A stretch of 64,000 nt of DNA from Flavobacteriaceae bacterium LYZ1037 (GTDB taxonomy: Bacteria; Bacteroidota; Bacteroidia; Flavobacteriales; Flavobacteriaceae), in NCBI GenBank assembly GCA_003144015.1, contig QFWS01000003.1, forward strand, positions 248,001-312,000, in the 5' to 3' direction. Below, piece after piece: positions 39,511 through 46,494 of the stretch. Within the stretch, counting starts at the first letter, position 1. Each line of letters begins with the position of its first letter. The translations under genes were made by a program, and so were the position numbers. Below the pieces are notes generated by a model. That model searched no databases. It was not told where the DNA came from and saw only the letters and a program-made list of their open reading frames with translations.

Positions 39511-39706
39511 GTTTTAGTATTTGAAAATCAAATATTTTCCAATTACTTGTTTTGAGATAGCTTGGCTTCTTCCCTCGTTTTAGTATTTGAAAATCAAAGA
39601 TTTTCCAATTACTTGTTTTGAGATAGCTTGGCTTCTTCCCTCGTTTTAGTATTTGAAAATCAAAGATTTTCCAATTACTTGTTTTGAGATAGCTTGGCTT
39701 CTTCCC
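39511..39706. repeat. 66-bp tandem repeat, three copies, built from the 3' end of mazG
   Basis: Copies lie at 39511-39576, 39577-39642 and 39643-39706. Copies 2 and 3 are identical over their shared length; copy 1 has one change in the middle. Copy 3 contains the true mazG end (codons for EEAKLSQNK and the stop at 39675-39677) plus the 32 bases after it, so the unit is a duplicated mazG tail. Each copy carries a small hairpin (for copy 2: 39589-39595 with 39599-39605, loop of 3). The arrangement looks like recent slippage or unequal recombination, not a CRISPR. Confidence 0.85.
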
Positions 39707-40457
39707 AAAACACATCCATTTCAGCAAGTGTCATATCTTTTAAATCCTTATTTAAAGTTTTAGCTTTTGCTTCTAAATACTGAAATCGTTTAGAGAATTT
39801 TTTATTGGTTCTTTCTAAAGCATTTTCTGGATTGATTTTTATAAACCTTGCATAATTAACTAAAGAAAATAAAACATCACCAAATTCTGCTTCCATAGCT
39901 TCTTTATTGCCGTTTTTTATTTCTTCTTTAAATTCATTCAGTTCCTCCTCTACTTTTTCCCAAACTTGATTTGGTGCCTCCCAGTCAAAACCAACTCCTG
40001 CTACTTTATCTTGTATTCTATTGGCTTTTACTAAAGCAGGTAAACTTTTTGGTACGCCTTCTAACACACTTGTTTTACCTTCTTTGAGCTTTAATTTTTC
40101 CCAATTACGTTTTACATCCTCTTCGTTTTTTACAACCGCATCACCATAAATATGAGGATGTCTATCAACCAATTTATCACAAATACTATTACAGACATCA
40201 GCTATATCAAAATGTTTGGTTTCACTTCCTATTTTAGCATAAAACACAATATGCAATAAAACATCTCCAAGCTCCTTTTTTACTTCATCTAAATTCTTGT
40301 CCAAAATAGCATCTCCTAACTCGTAAGTTTCTTCAATGGTTAAATGTCTTAAGCTTTCCATAGTTTGTTTTCGATCCCACGGACATTGCTCACGCAACTC
40401 GTCCATAATAGTTAATAATCGATCGAAAGCTTTCAGTTGATTTTCTCTAGAATTCAT
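39675..40457 (-). CDS. mazG: Nucleoside triphosphate pyrophosphohydrolase MazG
   Basis: Hydrolyses (d)NTPs to NMPs and pyrophosphate, guarding against aberrant nucleotides. The 260-residue protein has two MazG domains. The first is CPWDRKQTMESLRHLTIEETYELGDAI with EELGD-type metal ligands (KKELGDVLLHIVFYAKI near 60-76). The second is near 165-235 (EEELNEFKEEI, EAEFGDVLFSLVNYARF). It ends LAEMDVFWEEAKLSQNK. Its 3' end has been copied twice downstream (see repeat). It shares the strand with DUF5606 and def, but a hairpin lies between it and DUF5606. Confidence 0.94.
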   Translation of the reverse strand: MNSRENQLKAFDRLLTIMDELREQCPWDRKQTMESLRHLTIEETYELGDAILDKNLDEVKKELGDVLLHIVFYAKIGSETKHFDIADVCNSICDKLVDRHPHIYGDAVVKNEEDVKRNWEKLKLKEGKTSVLEGVPKSLPALVKANRIQDKVAGVGFDWEAPNQVWEKVEEELNEFKEEIKNGNKEAMEAEFGDVLFSLVNYARFIKINPENALERTNKKFSKRFQYLEAKAKTLNKDLKDMTLAEMDVFWEEAKLSQNK

Positions 40458-40514
40458 TAATGCCGTTTTTATAAAATTACTATATTATTAGAAAAGATTA
40501 AGATTGTTAAACAA

Positions 40515-40541
40515 AAAAATCCAGCCTTACAAGCTAGATTT
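40515..40541 (-). terminator. Intrinsic terminator after the DUF5606 gene
   Basis: On the minus strand a 9-bp stem (one G-U pair) with a 7-base loop is followed by a T-run, 31 bases past the DUF5606 stop. It is flanked by a 15-base direct repeat (40496-40510 and 40548-40562). Confidence 0.65.
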
Positions 40542-40571
40542 CTTTATGATTAAGATTGTTAAAAAAGAAAA

Positions 40572-40991
40572 TTATTCTTCTTCCTCTGATGTTGTTGCAT
40601 CAGCATCAAAATCTAACATATCGTGTTTTTGAAGTAAGTTGTACCATTGAATTACTTTCTTAATATCGCTGGCATACACTCGATCTTCGTCGTAGTCTGG
40701 TAAAATTTCAAAGAAATATTCTTCTAAAGCATCTTTTCCATCTTTATGGCTAATAGCTGTCTCTTTACTGTCTTCTTTCTCTTTAATTTTTGAAAGCACT
40801 TTACGTAAAGGGACTTCTTCAGTTAATGTATAAATAGCGATTTCGCTTAATACACTTACATTTTGATGAATATTTACCGACAATCTTTTCTTATCTATCA
40901 ATGATTCAGCAATAAAACCACCACGTGTTTGGGTGATTAATTTAAATAACCCTGGTTTTCCAGAAATGGCTAATACTTTTTCTAAACTCAT
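40572..40991 (-). CDS. DUF5606 domain protein
   Basis: A 139-residue soluble, acidic protein. It starts MSLEKVLAISGKPGLFKLITQTRGGFIAESL and has an N-terminal SH3-like/beta part (to about 65) and a helical middle with a SAP-like segment (ALEEYFFEILPDYDEDRVYASDIKKVIQWYNLL, near 88-120, described in parts). It ends in an EEE tail. The family is restricted to Bacteroidota and has no known function. It is located upstream of mazG and downstream of def, which is a conserved flavobacterial order. Confidence 0.82.
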   Translation of the reverse strand: MSLEKVLAISGKPGLFKLITQTRGGFIAESLIDKKRLSVNIHQNVSVLSEIAIYTLTEEVPLRKVLSKIKEKEDSKETAISHKDGKDALEEYFFEILPDYDEDRVYASDIKKVIQWYNLLQKHDMLDFDADATTSEEEE

Positions 40992-41010
40992 AATTACTTT
41001 TTAAGGAGCG

Positions 41011-41042
41011 CAAATATGCTACGTTTGTTATATTAAAACAAA
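41011..41042 (-). promoter_or_regulatory. Predicted DUF5606 promoter
   Basis: On the minus strand a TTTG (41039-41042), 20-base spacer and CATATTTG (41011-41018, one mismatch to TAnnTTTG), 19 bases before the ATG. It overlaps the short gap after def. Confidence 0.5.
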
Positions 41043-41044
41043 TA

Positions 41045-41635
41045 TTATCGTTTCTTTTTTTGGTTGGGAAAGCGCATTCTATAATCGACACTAATTTTCC
41101 CTTTAGAAATGTTTGTTAATTTCCCTTTTATTAAGCGTTTTTTTAATACTGAGAGCTTATCTGTAAATAAAACACCTTCAATATGGTCGTATTCATGTTG
41201 AATAACACGAGCAATTAAACCTTTGAATGTTTCAGTTTGTTTCTCAAAATTTTCATCAACATATTCCATGGTAACTACTGGTTGTCTAAACACATCTTCT
41301 CTAACATCTGGAATACTTAAACATCCTTCATTAAAAGCCCACTCGTCTCCTTCTTCATTCGTTATTTGAGCATTAATAAAGGTGCGTTTAAAATTCTTTA
41401 ATTCTGTTTGTTCTTCAGGTGTAAATACGTCATCTTCTGCAAATGGTGAAGTATCTACAATAAACAATCTTATTGGCAATCCAATTTGAGGTGCAGCAAG
41501 TCCAACACCTAATGCACCATCCATCGTCTCGTACATATTGGCAATAAGTTCCTTTAGTTTTGGATAGTCTTTAGTTATGTCTTTACCCTTTTTCTTTAAT
41601 ACAGGATCTCCATAAGCTACAATAGGTAATATCAT
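41045..41635 (-). CDS. def: Peptide deformylase
   Basis: Removes the formyl group from N-terminal formyl-methionine of new proteins. I chose the ATG at 41635 (MILPIVAYGDPVLKKKG); the upstream 12 codons are not conserved and overlie the promoter. The 196-residue product has motif 1 GVGLAAPQIG (near 45-54), motif 2 EGCLSIP (near 115-121, metal-binding Cys) and motif 3 QHEYDHIEG (near 153-161, metal ligands and catalytic Glu). A perfect -7 box is at 41661-41668. Confidence 0.96.
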   Translation of the reverse strand: MILPIVAYGDPVLKKKGKDITKDYPKLKELIANMYETMDGALGVGLAAPQIGLPIRLFIVDTSPFAEDDVFTPEEQTELKNFKRTFINAQITNEEGDEWAFNEGCLSIPDVREDVFRQPVVTMEYVDENFEKQTETFKGLIARVIQHEYDHIEGVLFTDKLSVLKKRLIKGKLTNISKGKISVDYRMRFPNQKKKR

Positions 41636-41660
41636 TTTATTCTTTTTGAAAAATTCTATG

Positions 41661-41668
41661 CAAAAATA
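41661..41668 (-). promoter_or_regulatory. Predicted def -7 box
   Basis: A perfect TATTTTTG (minus strand) 25 bases before the chosen ATG of def. It supports that start over the frame opening at 41671, which lies upstream of this box. Confidence 0.5.
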
Positions 41669-41685
41669 CAATCTTTAATTAAGAT

Positions 41686-41720
41686 ATATAAAAAAACTCC
41701 TTTTATTAAAAAGGAGTTTT
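41686..41720 (-). terminator. Intrinsic terminator, first copy of a 34-bp repeat
   Basis: A 12-bp perfect stem (41693-41704 with 41709-41720), 4-base loop and a T-run on the minus strand, 25 bases past the small secreted-protein stop. The 34 bases 41686-41719 recur exactly at 42274-42307. Confidence 0.85.
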
Positions 41721-41744
41721 AAATTTGAATTTATAATTAGATTA

Positions 41745-41993
41745 TTAGCACATTTTACTTTTATCGGCTACAAAGAATAAATCTACTTCGCCTTTTAATT
41801 TAGAATTAATTTTAGCGTTTAAGATATCTTTCTTTTTTGCAGTAATTTCTTTATTAGAATTAGATTTAACTTCTTCAACAGTATTTTGTATTACAACTTC
41901 AATTGTTGGGTTAATAACCGCAACTTGAGATTGAGCATTTACTTGAAAAGTGGTTAATAAAACAATAGCAAATAATATTAATAAGGATTTCAT
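41745..41993 (-). CDS. Small secreted protein of unknown function
   Basis: An 82-residue protein with a clean signal peptide (MKSLLILFAIVLLTTFQVNAQ, cut after Ala-Gln region). A short mature part of about 60 residues is rich in Ile, Asn, Val and Lys (VAVINPTIEVVIQNTVEEVKSNSNKEI). It contains one cysteine as the last residue. No family recognised. It is monocistronic with its own -7 box (42022-42029) and terminator. Confidence 0.7.
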   Translation of the reverse strand: MKSLLILFAIVLLTTFQVNAQSQVAVINPTIEVVIQNTVEEVKSNSNKEITAKKKDILNAKINSKLKGEVDLFFVADKSKMC

Positions 41994-42021
41994 AATAGCA
42001 CATTTAATTTTGATAACAGGA

Positions 42022-42029
42022 CAAATATA
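42022..42029 (-). promoter_or_regulatory. Predicted promoter of the small secreted-protein gene
   Basis: A perfect TATATTTG -7 box on the minus strand, 28 bases upstream of the ATG. The -33 element is unclear. Confidence 0.45.
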
Positions 42030-42273
42030 TGCTCGACGAACGGTATTAAAAGAATAAATTTGTTGAAACCCAATGTATAATCGTTAATATGGTGAAGACA
42101 TGCATTTCATCGATAAACGTACTACTTATAAACCTTAACAAATGGTGATTTATCGATAGAGTTTATTAACCCTCCAATAAATCGTTATTTCAAGAAACTA
42201 TATATAAAGTGATTATTTTTTATAATTTAAAGTTATAGATTATCATCTTATTTAATCAAAATGGAAAATATAG
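42030..42273. other. Gene-free region
   Basis: No coding frame longer than about 20 codons. It holds one inverted repeat of 9 bp (42109-42117 with 42149-42157) around ATCGAT sequences that could bind a regulator, but nothing else recognisable. Confidence 0.45.
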
Positions 42274-42307
42274 ATATAAAAAAACTCCTTTTATTAAAAA
42301 GGAGTTT
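42274..42307 (-). terminator. Intrinsic terminator, second copy of the 34-bp repeat
   Basis: An 11-bp perfect stem (42282-42292 with 42297-42307), 4-base loop and T-run on the minus strand, 29 bases past the T9SS-protein stop. It is identical to 41686-41719. Confidence 0.85.
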
Positions 42308-42336
42308 CATAAATTAAATATATTTTAATTTTACTG

Positions 42337-42930
42337 TTATTTCATAATAATCACTTTCTTAGTGATACTAGAAGAACCTGCATCAATTTTAAGTAAATAA
42401 ACACCATTAGCTAAAGAAGAGGCATCTATTTCTTTTCTACTTAAATTATTAATTTCAGAGCTAAGAACTATTTTCCCTGTTACATCATATACATTTACCT
42501 TTCCATTTAGGTGCGAACTAAAAATAAGATGAATGCTATTTCCAGACGTTAAAGGATTAGGAAAAACTTTAGTCGTTTTTACAACATCATCTACCTGGCT
42601 AATGGAAAGTGTTTCTTCTGTTAGATCTCCATTAGTATATTCGCAAGTACCTATACCAAAATCAGCAATAAAATAATTGATATTCGCTACTGGTGCACCT
42701 GAAGTTAAATCGTAGATTGAATAGCCACTTTCACAAACAGCCATTGTAAATTCGCTCGCTCCTACACTAATAGTATTTGGTCTATCTCCACACATCACAC
42801 CACCAGCATCGTAAAAGAAATACAAAGAGGTTCCATTTGTAAAGCCCGTAGGAGGACAAAATTGTGCGTAAGACTGATTAAAGCTAAACATAGCCATTAC
42901 AGTCAATAGAAATAAGTAGTAATTTTTCAT
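42337..42930 (-). CDS. Secreted protein with type IX sorting domain
   Basis: A 197-residue protein from the ATG at 42930 (MKNYYLFLLTVMAMFSFNQSYAQ signal peptide, seen in parts); an in-frame start 18 codons earlier overlies the promoter. The central part (QFCPPTGFTNGTSLYFFYDAGG..., with six cysteines in the mature protein) has no family match. The last 75 residues are a Por/T9SS type A sorting domain (KVFPNPLTSGNSIHL, VYDVTGKIVLSSEI, LANGVYLLKIDAG). It is exported and possibly attached to the cell surface. Confidence 0.82.
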   Translation of the reverse strand: MKNYYLFLLTVMAMFSFNQSYAQFCPPTGFTNGTSLYFFYDAGGVMCGDRPNTISVGASEFTMAVCESGYSIYDLTSGAPVANINYFIADFGIGTCEYTNGDLTEETLSISQVDDVVKTTKVFPNPLTSGNSIHLIFSSHLNGKVNVYDVTGKIVLSSEINNLSRKEIDASSLANGVYLLKIDAGSSSITKKVIIMK

Positions 42931-42958
42931 AAGTAATAAATTTGGGTTAATAATGAAA

Positions 42959-42966
42959 CAAATATA
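42959..42966 (-). promoter_or_regulatory. Predicted promoter of the T9SS-protein gene
   Basis: A perfect TATATTTG box on the minus strand, 28 bases upstream of the chosen ATG, with a TTTG about 15 bases further upstream (42982-42985). Confidence 0.5.
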
Positions 42967-43087
42967 AGTTTGGGATAAATCCAAATTAAAACAATTAGAT
43001 AAAAGGTGTTTTAAAAACGATAAATTAAAGAATAATGCGAAAATTATCGATAAAATACACGTTTTGAGGTTACTTACTTGGAAATAA

Positions 43088-43498
43088 TTACTTAGAATTT
43101 AAATAACTTTGAAGGATAAGAGTTGCACTAATTTCATCTACCAACGCTTTGTTTTTGCGCTTCTTTTTAGACAAGCCACTATCAATCATAGTTTGAAAAG
43201 CCATTTTAGACGTAAATCTTTCATCGACCCTTTCTATTGGAATTGTTGGAATAGCTTTTTTAAGTTTTTCTAAAAAAGGAATGATGAGAGCTTCGCTCTC
43301 AGAAGGTTCATTATTCATTTGTTTGGGTTCTCCAACTACAAATAACTCTACGTTTTCTGTAGCTATATAAGATTTTAAAAACGCTATTAATTCTTTTGTA
43401 GCAACAGTTTCAAGTCCAGATGCGATAATTTGCATTTCATCTGTAACTGCAATACCTGTTCTTACTTTTCCAAAATCTATAGCTAGTATTCTTCCCAT
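43088..43498 (-). CDS. ruvX: Holliday junction resolvase-like RuvX (YqgF)
   Basis: A 136-residue RNase H-fold protein involved in pre-16S rRNA end processing and possibly in recombination. Motifs: ILAIDFGKVRTGIAVTD (4-20, first catalytic Asp), VVGEPKQMN, VDERFTSKMA and VDEISATLILQSYL (catalytic Asp/Glu). The -7 box TAACTTTG lies only four bases upstream of the ATG (43503-43510), implying a leaderless mRNA. It lies upstream of the T9SS-protein gene but 157 bases separate them. Confidence 0.92.
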   Translation of the reverse strand: MGRILAIDFGKVRTGIAVTDEMQIIASGLETVATKELIAFLKSYIATENVELFVVGEPKQMNNEPSESEALIIPFLEKLKKAIPTIPIERVDERFTSKMAFQTMIDSGLSKKKRKNKALVDEISATLILQSYLNSK

Positions 43499-43502
43499 GT
43501 GG

Positions 43503-43510
43503 CAAAGTTA
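43503..43510 (-). promoter_or_regulatory. Predicted ruvX -7 box adjacent to the start codon
   Basis: A perfect TAACTTTG on the minus strand, then CCAC, then ATG. If used, transcription begins at the start codon. Confidence 0.45.
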
Positions 43511-43618
43511 ACATTAAATTAAGAACGATTCATCAAGTCATTTTATTTTCATGTTAAATATCCTATAAAACAGTCTGCCTTTTGATAGATTAGACTTTAT
43601 AGATTTCAATTATAGGCT

Positions 43619-43626
43619 TATCTTTG
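43619..43626 (+). promoter_or_regulatory. Predicted dapD -7 box
   Basis: A perfect TATCTTTG followed by G/C-containing GCAAAAAC, 20 bases before the dapD ATG. The -33 element is weak. Confidence 0.5.
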
Positions 43627-43646
43627 CAAAAACACTTTCTAAATAT

Positions 43647-44462
43647 ATGAAACAACTTCAGCAAATAATAGAAAATGCTTGGGATGACCGAAGCTTACTA
43701 ACCGACAAAATAACTATTGACAGTATACGAAATGTTATAGATTTACTGGATGAAGGCACCTTACGAGTTGCTGAGCCAACTAGTAAAGGTTGGCAAGTTA
43801 ACGAATGGGTAAAAAAAGCGGTCGTCTTATATTTTCCAATTCAAAAAATGGAAACTTTTGAAGTCGGTATTTTTGAGTATCATGATAAAATTCCGTTAAA
43901 AACGGGTTATGCAGACAAAGGTATTCGAGTGGTTCCTCATGCAGTTGCCAGACATGGAGCTTACATTTCAAAGGGTGTTATTATGATGCCAAGTTATGTA
44001 AATATTGGAGCCTTTGTAGATGAAGGAACAATGGTAGATACATGGGCAACCGTTGGGAGTTGTGCTCAAATTGGAAAAAACGTGCATTTATCTGGTGGAG
44101 TTGGCATCGGTGGTGTTTTAGAGCCTTTACAAGCTGCTCCAGTTATTATTGAAGATGGTGCATTTATTGGATCTCGTTGTATTGTAGTTGAAGGCGTACG
44201 TGTAGAAAAAGAGGCTGTTTTAGGAGCCAATGTAGTTTTAACTATGAGCACAAAAATTATTGATGTTACAGGCGATGAACCAATAGAGACCAAAGGAGTG
44301 ATTCCTGCCAGATCTGTCGTAATCCCAGGAAGTTATACCAAAAAATTTAAAGCTGGAGAATTTCAAGTACCTTGTGCTTTAATTATTGGAAAACGTAAAG
44401 AAAGTACCAACAAAAAAACATCGCTTAATGATGCTTTGCGTGAATATGATGTAGCTGTATAA
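43647..44462 (+). CDS. dapD: 2,3,4,5-tetrahydropyridine-2,6-dicarboxylate N-succinyltransferase
   Basis: Succinylates tetrahydrodipicolinate in the succinylase branch of diaminopimelate/lysine synthesis, directly after the DapB product. The 271-residue length is standard. It has an N-terminal helical domain, then a left-handed beta-helix of hexapeptide repeats (about 100-240: VMMPSYVNIGAFVDEGTMVDTWATVGSCAQIGKNVHLSGGVGIGG, seen in parts) and a C-terminal tail. It is a single gene flanked by a promoter and a hairpin. Confidence 0.96.
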   Translation: MKQLQQIIENAWDDRSLLTDKITIDSIRNVIDLLDEGTLRVAEPTSKGWQVNEWVKKAVVLYFPIQKMETFEVGIFEYHDKIPLKTGYADKGIRVVPHAVARHGAYISKGVIMMPSYVNIGAFVDEGTMVDTWATVGSCAQIGKNVHLSGGVGIGGVLEPLQAAPVIIEDGAFIGSRCIVVEGVRVEKEAVLGANVVLTMSTKIIDVTGDEPIETKGVIPARSVVIPGSYTKKFKAGEFQVPCALIIGKRKESTNKKTSLNDALREYDVAV

Positions 44463-44499
44463 GATAGCTTAGTACACAAACAAGAAAATATAATAAATT

Positions 44500-44526
44500 A
44501 AAACCTGTATGAAGAATATGGGTTTT
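44500..44526. terminator. Hairpin between dapD and the kinase-like gene
   Basis: An 11-bp stem with two G-U pairs (44500-44510 with 44516-44526) and a 5-base loop. It lies between two convergent genes. Confidence 0.6.
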
Positions 44527-44529
44527 ATT

Positions 44530-45297
44530 TTATTCAGATTTAAATTTCATCTTTCTTCCTGAACGACGTAACTTTTTAGAATTTACTTTCTTTTGAAAAG
44601 CTCTGCTGTGTTTCAACATTAAGCTATAAGTTTCTTTGTAAGAGGTATGATATAATTCCGAATAGGTTTCAGACATGATTTTCACCATGGATTTAGACAA
44701 CCACAACCTTCTAAAATTATGCATGCGTTTATTAAAATCCATAGTTTTAAAACGCATTCGGTTTAAATCAATTAAATAAAAATCGTATTGTTTATCTTGT
44801 TTTTCAACAATCAAGGTGTTTCCCGGAGAATGATCTAAAAAATCAATATGGTTTTCATGCAATTTAAACGTAAATGCTGTAAACTGCTGTAAAATAATTT
44901 TCCTATTTGGAAAAAGTGGCTTGTGGATTAAATCCCTGAAATCGAAATCGTAATTAACATGTTTACTTATATAATAGCTTGTAGTAAGCCCAAATACATT
45001 CGTGTTTTCAATATAAGCAATAGGGAAAGGTGTTAAGATATCGCTTGCAATTAGCCTATTGGCATACTCAAAAGAACGTTTGGCTTTAGATTTTCGAATA
45101 TATTTATACACAAAACTATTAAAAGTATTTGGTTTTTTAAACGACTTGACGTTAATTGCCTCTCCATTGACTTCAAACTGTTTGATAACATTTCGTTGCC
45201 CAATAGTTACAGCTTCACCTGAAGTTTCAAAATCTGCAATAATTGCTTGTAGCGTTACGTTTAAATGTTGATATTGTGAATGTAAGTGTATAATTAT
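44530..45297 (-). CDS. Lipopolysaccharide kinase-like protein (Kdo/heptose kinase family) without a normal start codon
   Basis: The frame encodes a small protein kinase-fold enzyme of the WaaP/KdkA/InaA type that phosphorylates inner-core sugars of LPS. Visible are the ATP-binding lysine (EAINVKSFKKPN), HIDFLDHSPGNTL (catalytic loop) and LIDLNRM (metal-binding Asp). The only GTG in the region is at 45111, and starting there would remove the whole N-lobe including the lysine. The frame is open from 45327, yet from 45112 to 45327 it has no ATG, GTG or TTG. The conserved-looking beginning (KIIIHLHSQYQHLNVTLQ) starts near 45300. A TATCTTTG promoter box is at 45318-45325. I set the end at an ATA codon; the gene may use a non-AUG start or be damaged. 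Confidence 0.75.
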   Translation of the reverse strand: MIIHLHSQYQHLNVTLQAIIADFETSGEAVTIGQRNVIKQFEVNGEAINVKSFKKPNTFNSFVYKYIRKSKAKRSFEYANRLIASDILTPFPIAYIENTNVFGLTTSYYISKHVNYDFDFRDLIHKPLFPNRKIILQQFTAFTFKLHENHIDFLDHSPGNTLIVEKQDKQYDFYLIDLNRMRFKTMDFNKRMHNFRRLWLSKSMVKIMSETYSELYHTSYKETYSLMLKHSRAFQKKVNSKKLRRSGRKMKFKSE

Positions 45298-45317
45298 TTT
45301 TAGGTTTTGAAATTTCT

Positions 45318-45325
45318 CAAAGATA
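45318..45325 (-). promoter_or_regulatory. Predicted promoter of the kinase-like gene
   Basis: A perfect TATCTTTG on the minus strand with a TTTT about 19 bases upstream. It would start transcription near 45311, 8-14 bases before the likely non-AUG start, which supports translation of the full N-lobe. Confidence 0.55.
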
Positions 45326-45416
45326 TGTCAATTGATATTTTAATAAAAGTAGAAAATATAATACTTTGCAGTTGATTTATTTTAAATAAAAGAGATATCT
45401 CCTTCTTGGAGTCACT

Positions 45417-46487
45417 ATGAAGAAAATACTTGTTATACAAAACAAACGCATTGGAGATGTTTTAATAGCTTCGGTTATTGCTCAAAACATGAAAAAAGTT
45501 TTTCCAGTAAGTCAGATTGATTATTTGGTATACGATTATACTGTTGGTGTTATTGAAAACCATCCAGATATTGATCAAATTATTGATGTAAACGACAAGG
45601 AATTAAAAAAACTAGGCAATTTAAAGAAGCTTATTCAAACTGTTAGAAAGAGTGAATACGATATTATTTTCGATCCATATTCCAAACTTCAAAGCCGACT
45701 TATATGTTATTTTTCCAAAGCGCCTATTAGAATTGGCTTTCAAAAAAGAGGTAAAAACCCAATATTAAAATTTTACACACACAACATTCCTTTTTTAGAA
45801 GAGAAAACAAAAATTTGTGGCAAAGCCATTGAAGACAGAATCCATATGCTGACTTCAGTTTTCACACTACCCGAAAACCAAATTGATTACGAACCAAAAA
45901 TTGTTTTAACCGAAAAAGAAAAACAATACAGCAAATTAGAATCATACAAAAAGCCTGCTATCATGCTAGGTATTTTAGGGAGCACTCCTCAAAAATCCAT
46001 GCCTTATAACTATATTGTTGAATTGATTGATTTCATAACCGATAATTACCAAGTAAATGTACTTTTTAATTATGCGCCACATCAAAAAGAAGATGCACTA
46101 AGTATATACAATGATTGTAAAAATAAAGACAACATCATTATAGATATTTATGAAGACAGCATCCGTGGTTTTATAGAACTTATGAATAAATGTCAACTTC
46201 TTGTTGGAAACGAAGGTGGTATTGTACATATTTCTAAAGCTTTAAACAAACCAACATTTACTATTTTTTCTCCATATGTCATGAAAGATCATTGGGCTAG
46301 TTTTGAAGATGGTAAAAAACATGCATCCATTCATTTATTGGAAGAAAAGCCAGAATTATACAATGAAAATAGTGTTGAAAACAGACGAAAAATTGAAGCA
46401 GACCCTAGCTTTATGTACAAGCAATTAACTCCAGAACTTATTATCCCAAAGCTTAAAGCTTTTTTAGATAATCATCTAAAAAGTTAA
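45417..46487 (+). CDS. Glycosyltransferase family 9 (heptosyltransferase-like)
   Basis: A 356-residue GT-B enzyme. The start KKILVIQNKRIGDVLIASVIAQNMKK is typical of heptosyltransferases that add L-glycero-D-manno-heptose to LPS core (WaaC/WaaF/RfaQ). The second Rossmann half includes LLVGNEGGIVHISKALNKPT (near 260-280, described in part) and FSPYVMKDHW. The donor cannot be set from sequence. It is divergent from the LPS-kinase-like gene, which would act on the same part of the core, a meaningful pairing. A convergent GT2 gene follows 7 bases after. Confidence 0.85.
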   Translation: MKKILVIQNKRIGDVLIASVIAQNMKKVFPVSQIDYLVYDYTVGVIENHPDIDQIIDVNDKELKKLGNLKKLIQTVRKSEYDIIFDPYSKLQSRLICYFSKAPIRIGFQKRGKNPILKFYTHNIPFLEEKTKICGKAIEDRIHMLTSVFTLPENQIDYEPKIVLTEKEKQYSKLESYKKPAIMLGILGSTPQKSMPYNYIVELIDFITDNYQVNVLFNYAPHQKEDALSIYNDCKNKDNIIIDIYEDSIRGFIELMNKCQLLVGNEGGIVHISKALNKPTFTIFSPYVMKDHWASFEDGKKHASIHLLEEKPELYNENSVENRRKIEADPSFMYKQLTPELIIPKLKAFLDNHLKS

Positions 46488-46494
46488 AGCATTC

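Noticed and set aside
39511-39706. CRISPR-like array
   Set aside because: The 66-bp units are contiguous with no unique spacers and include a gene end, so they are tandem duplications.
39428-39727. 99-residue open frame on the minus strand with a repeated 22-residue motif
   Set aside because: It is only the mazG-derived 66-bp repeat read in another frame. It overlaps the true mazG end and has no independent start signal, so it is not a repeat protein.
42030-42273. Possible small RNA or regulatory hairpin in the gene-free stretch
   Set aside because: Only a 9-bp inverted repeat with a 31-base spacer was found, with no promoter-terminator pair that would define an RNA gene.
45059-45271. 70-residue plus-strand frame
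   Set aside because: It lies over the N-lobe of the kinase-like gene on the other strand and shows no protein-family features.
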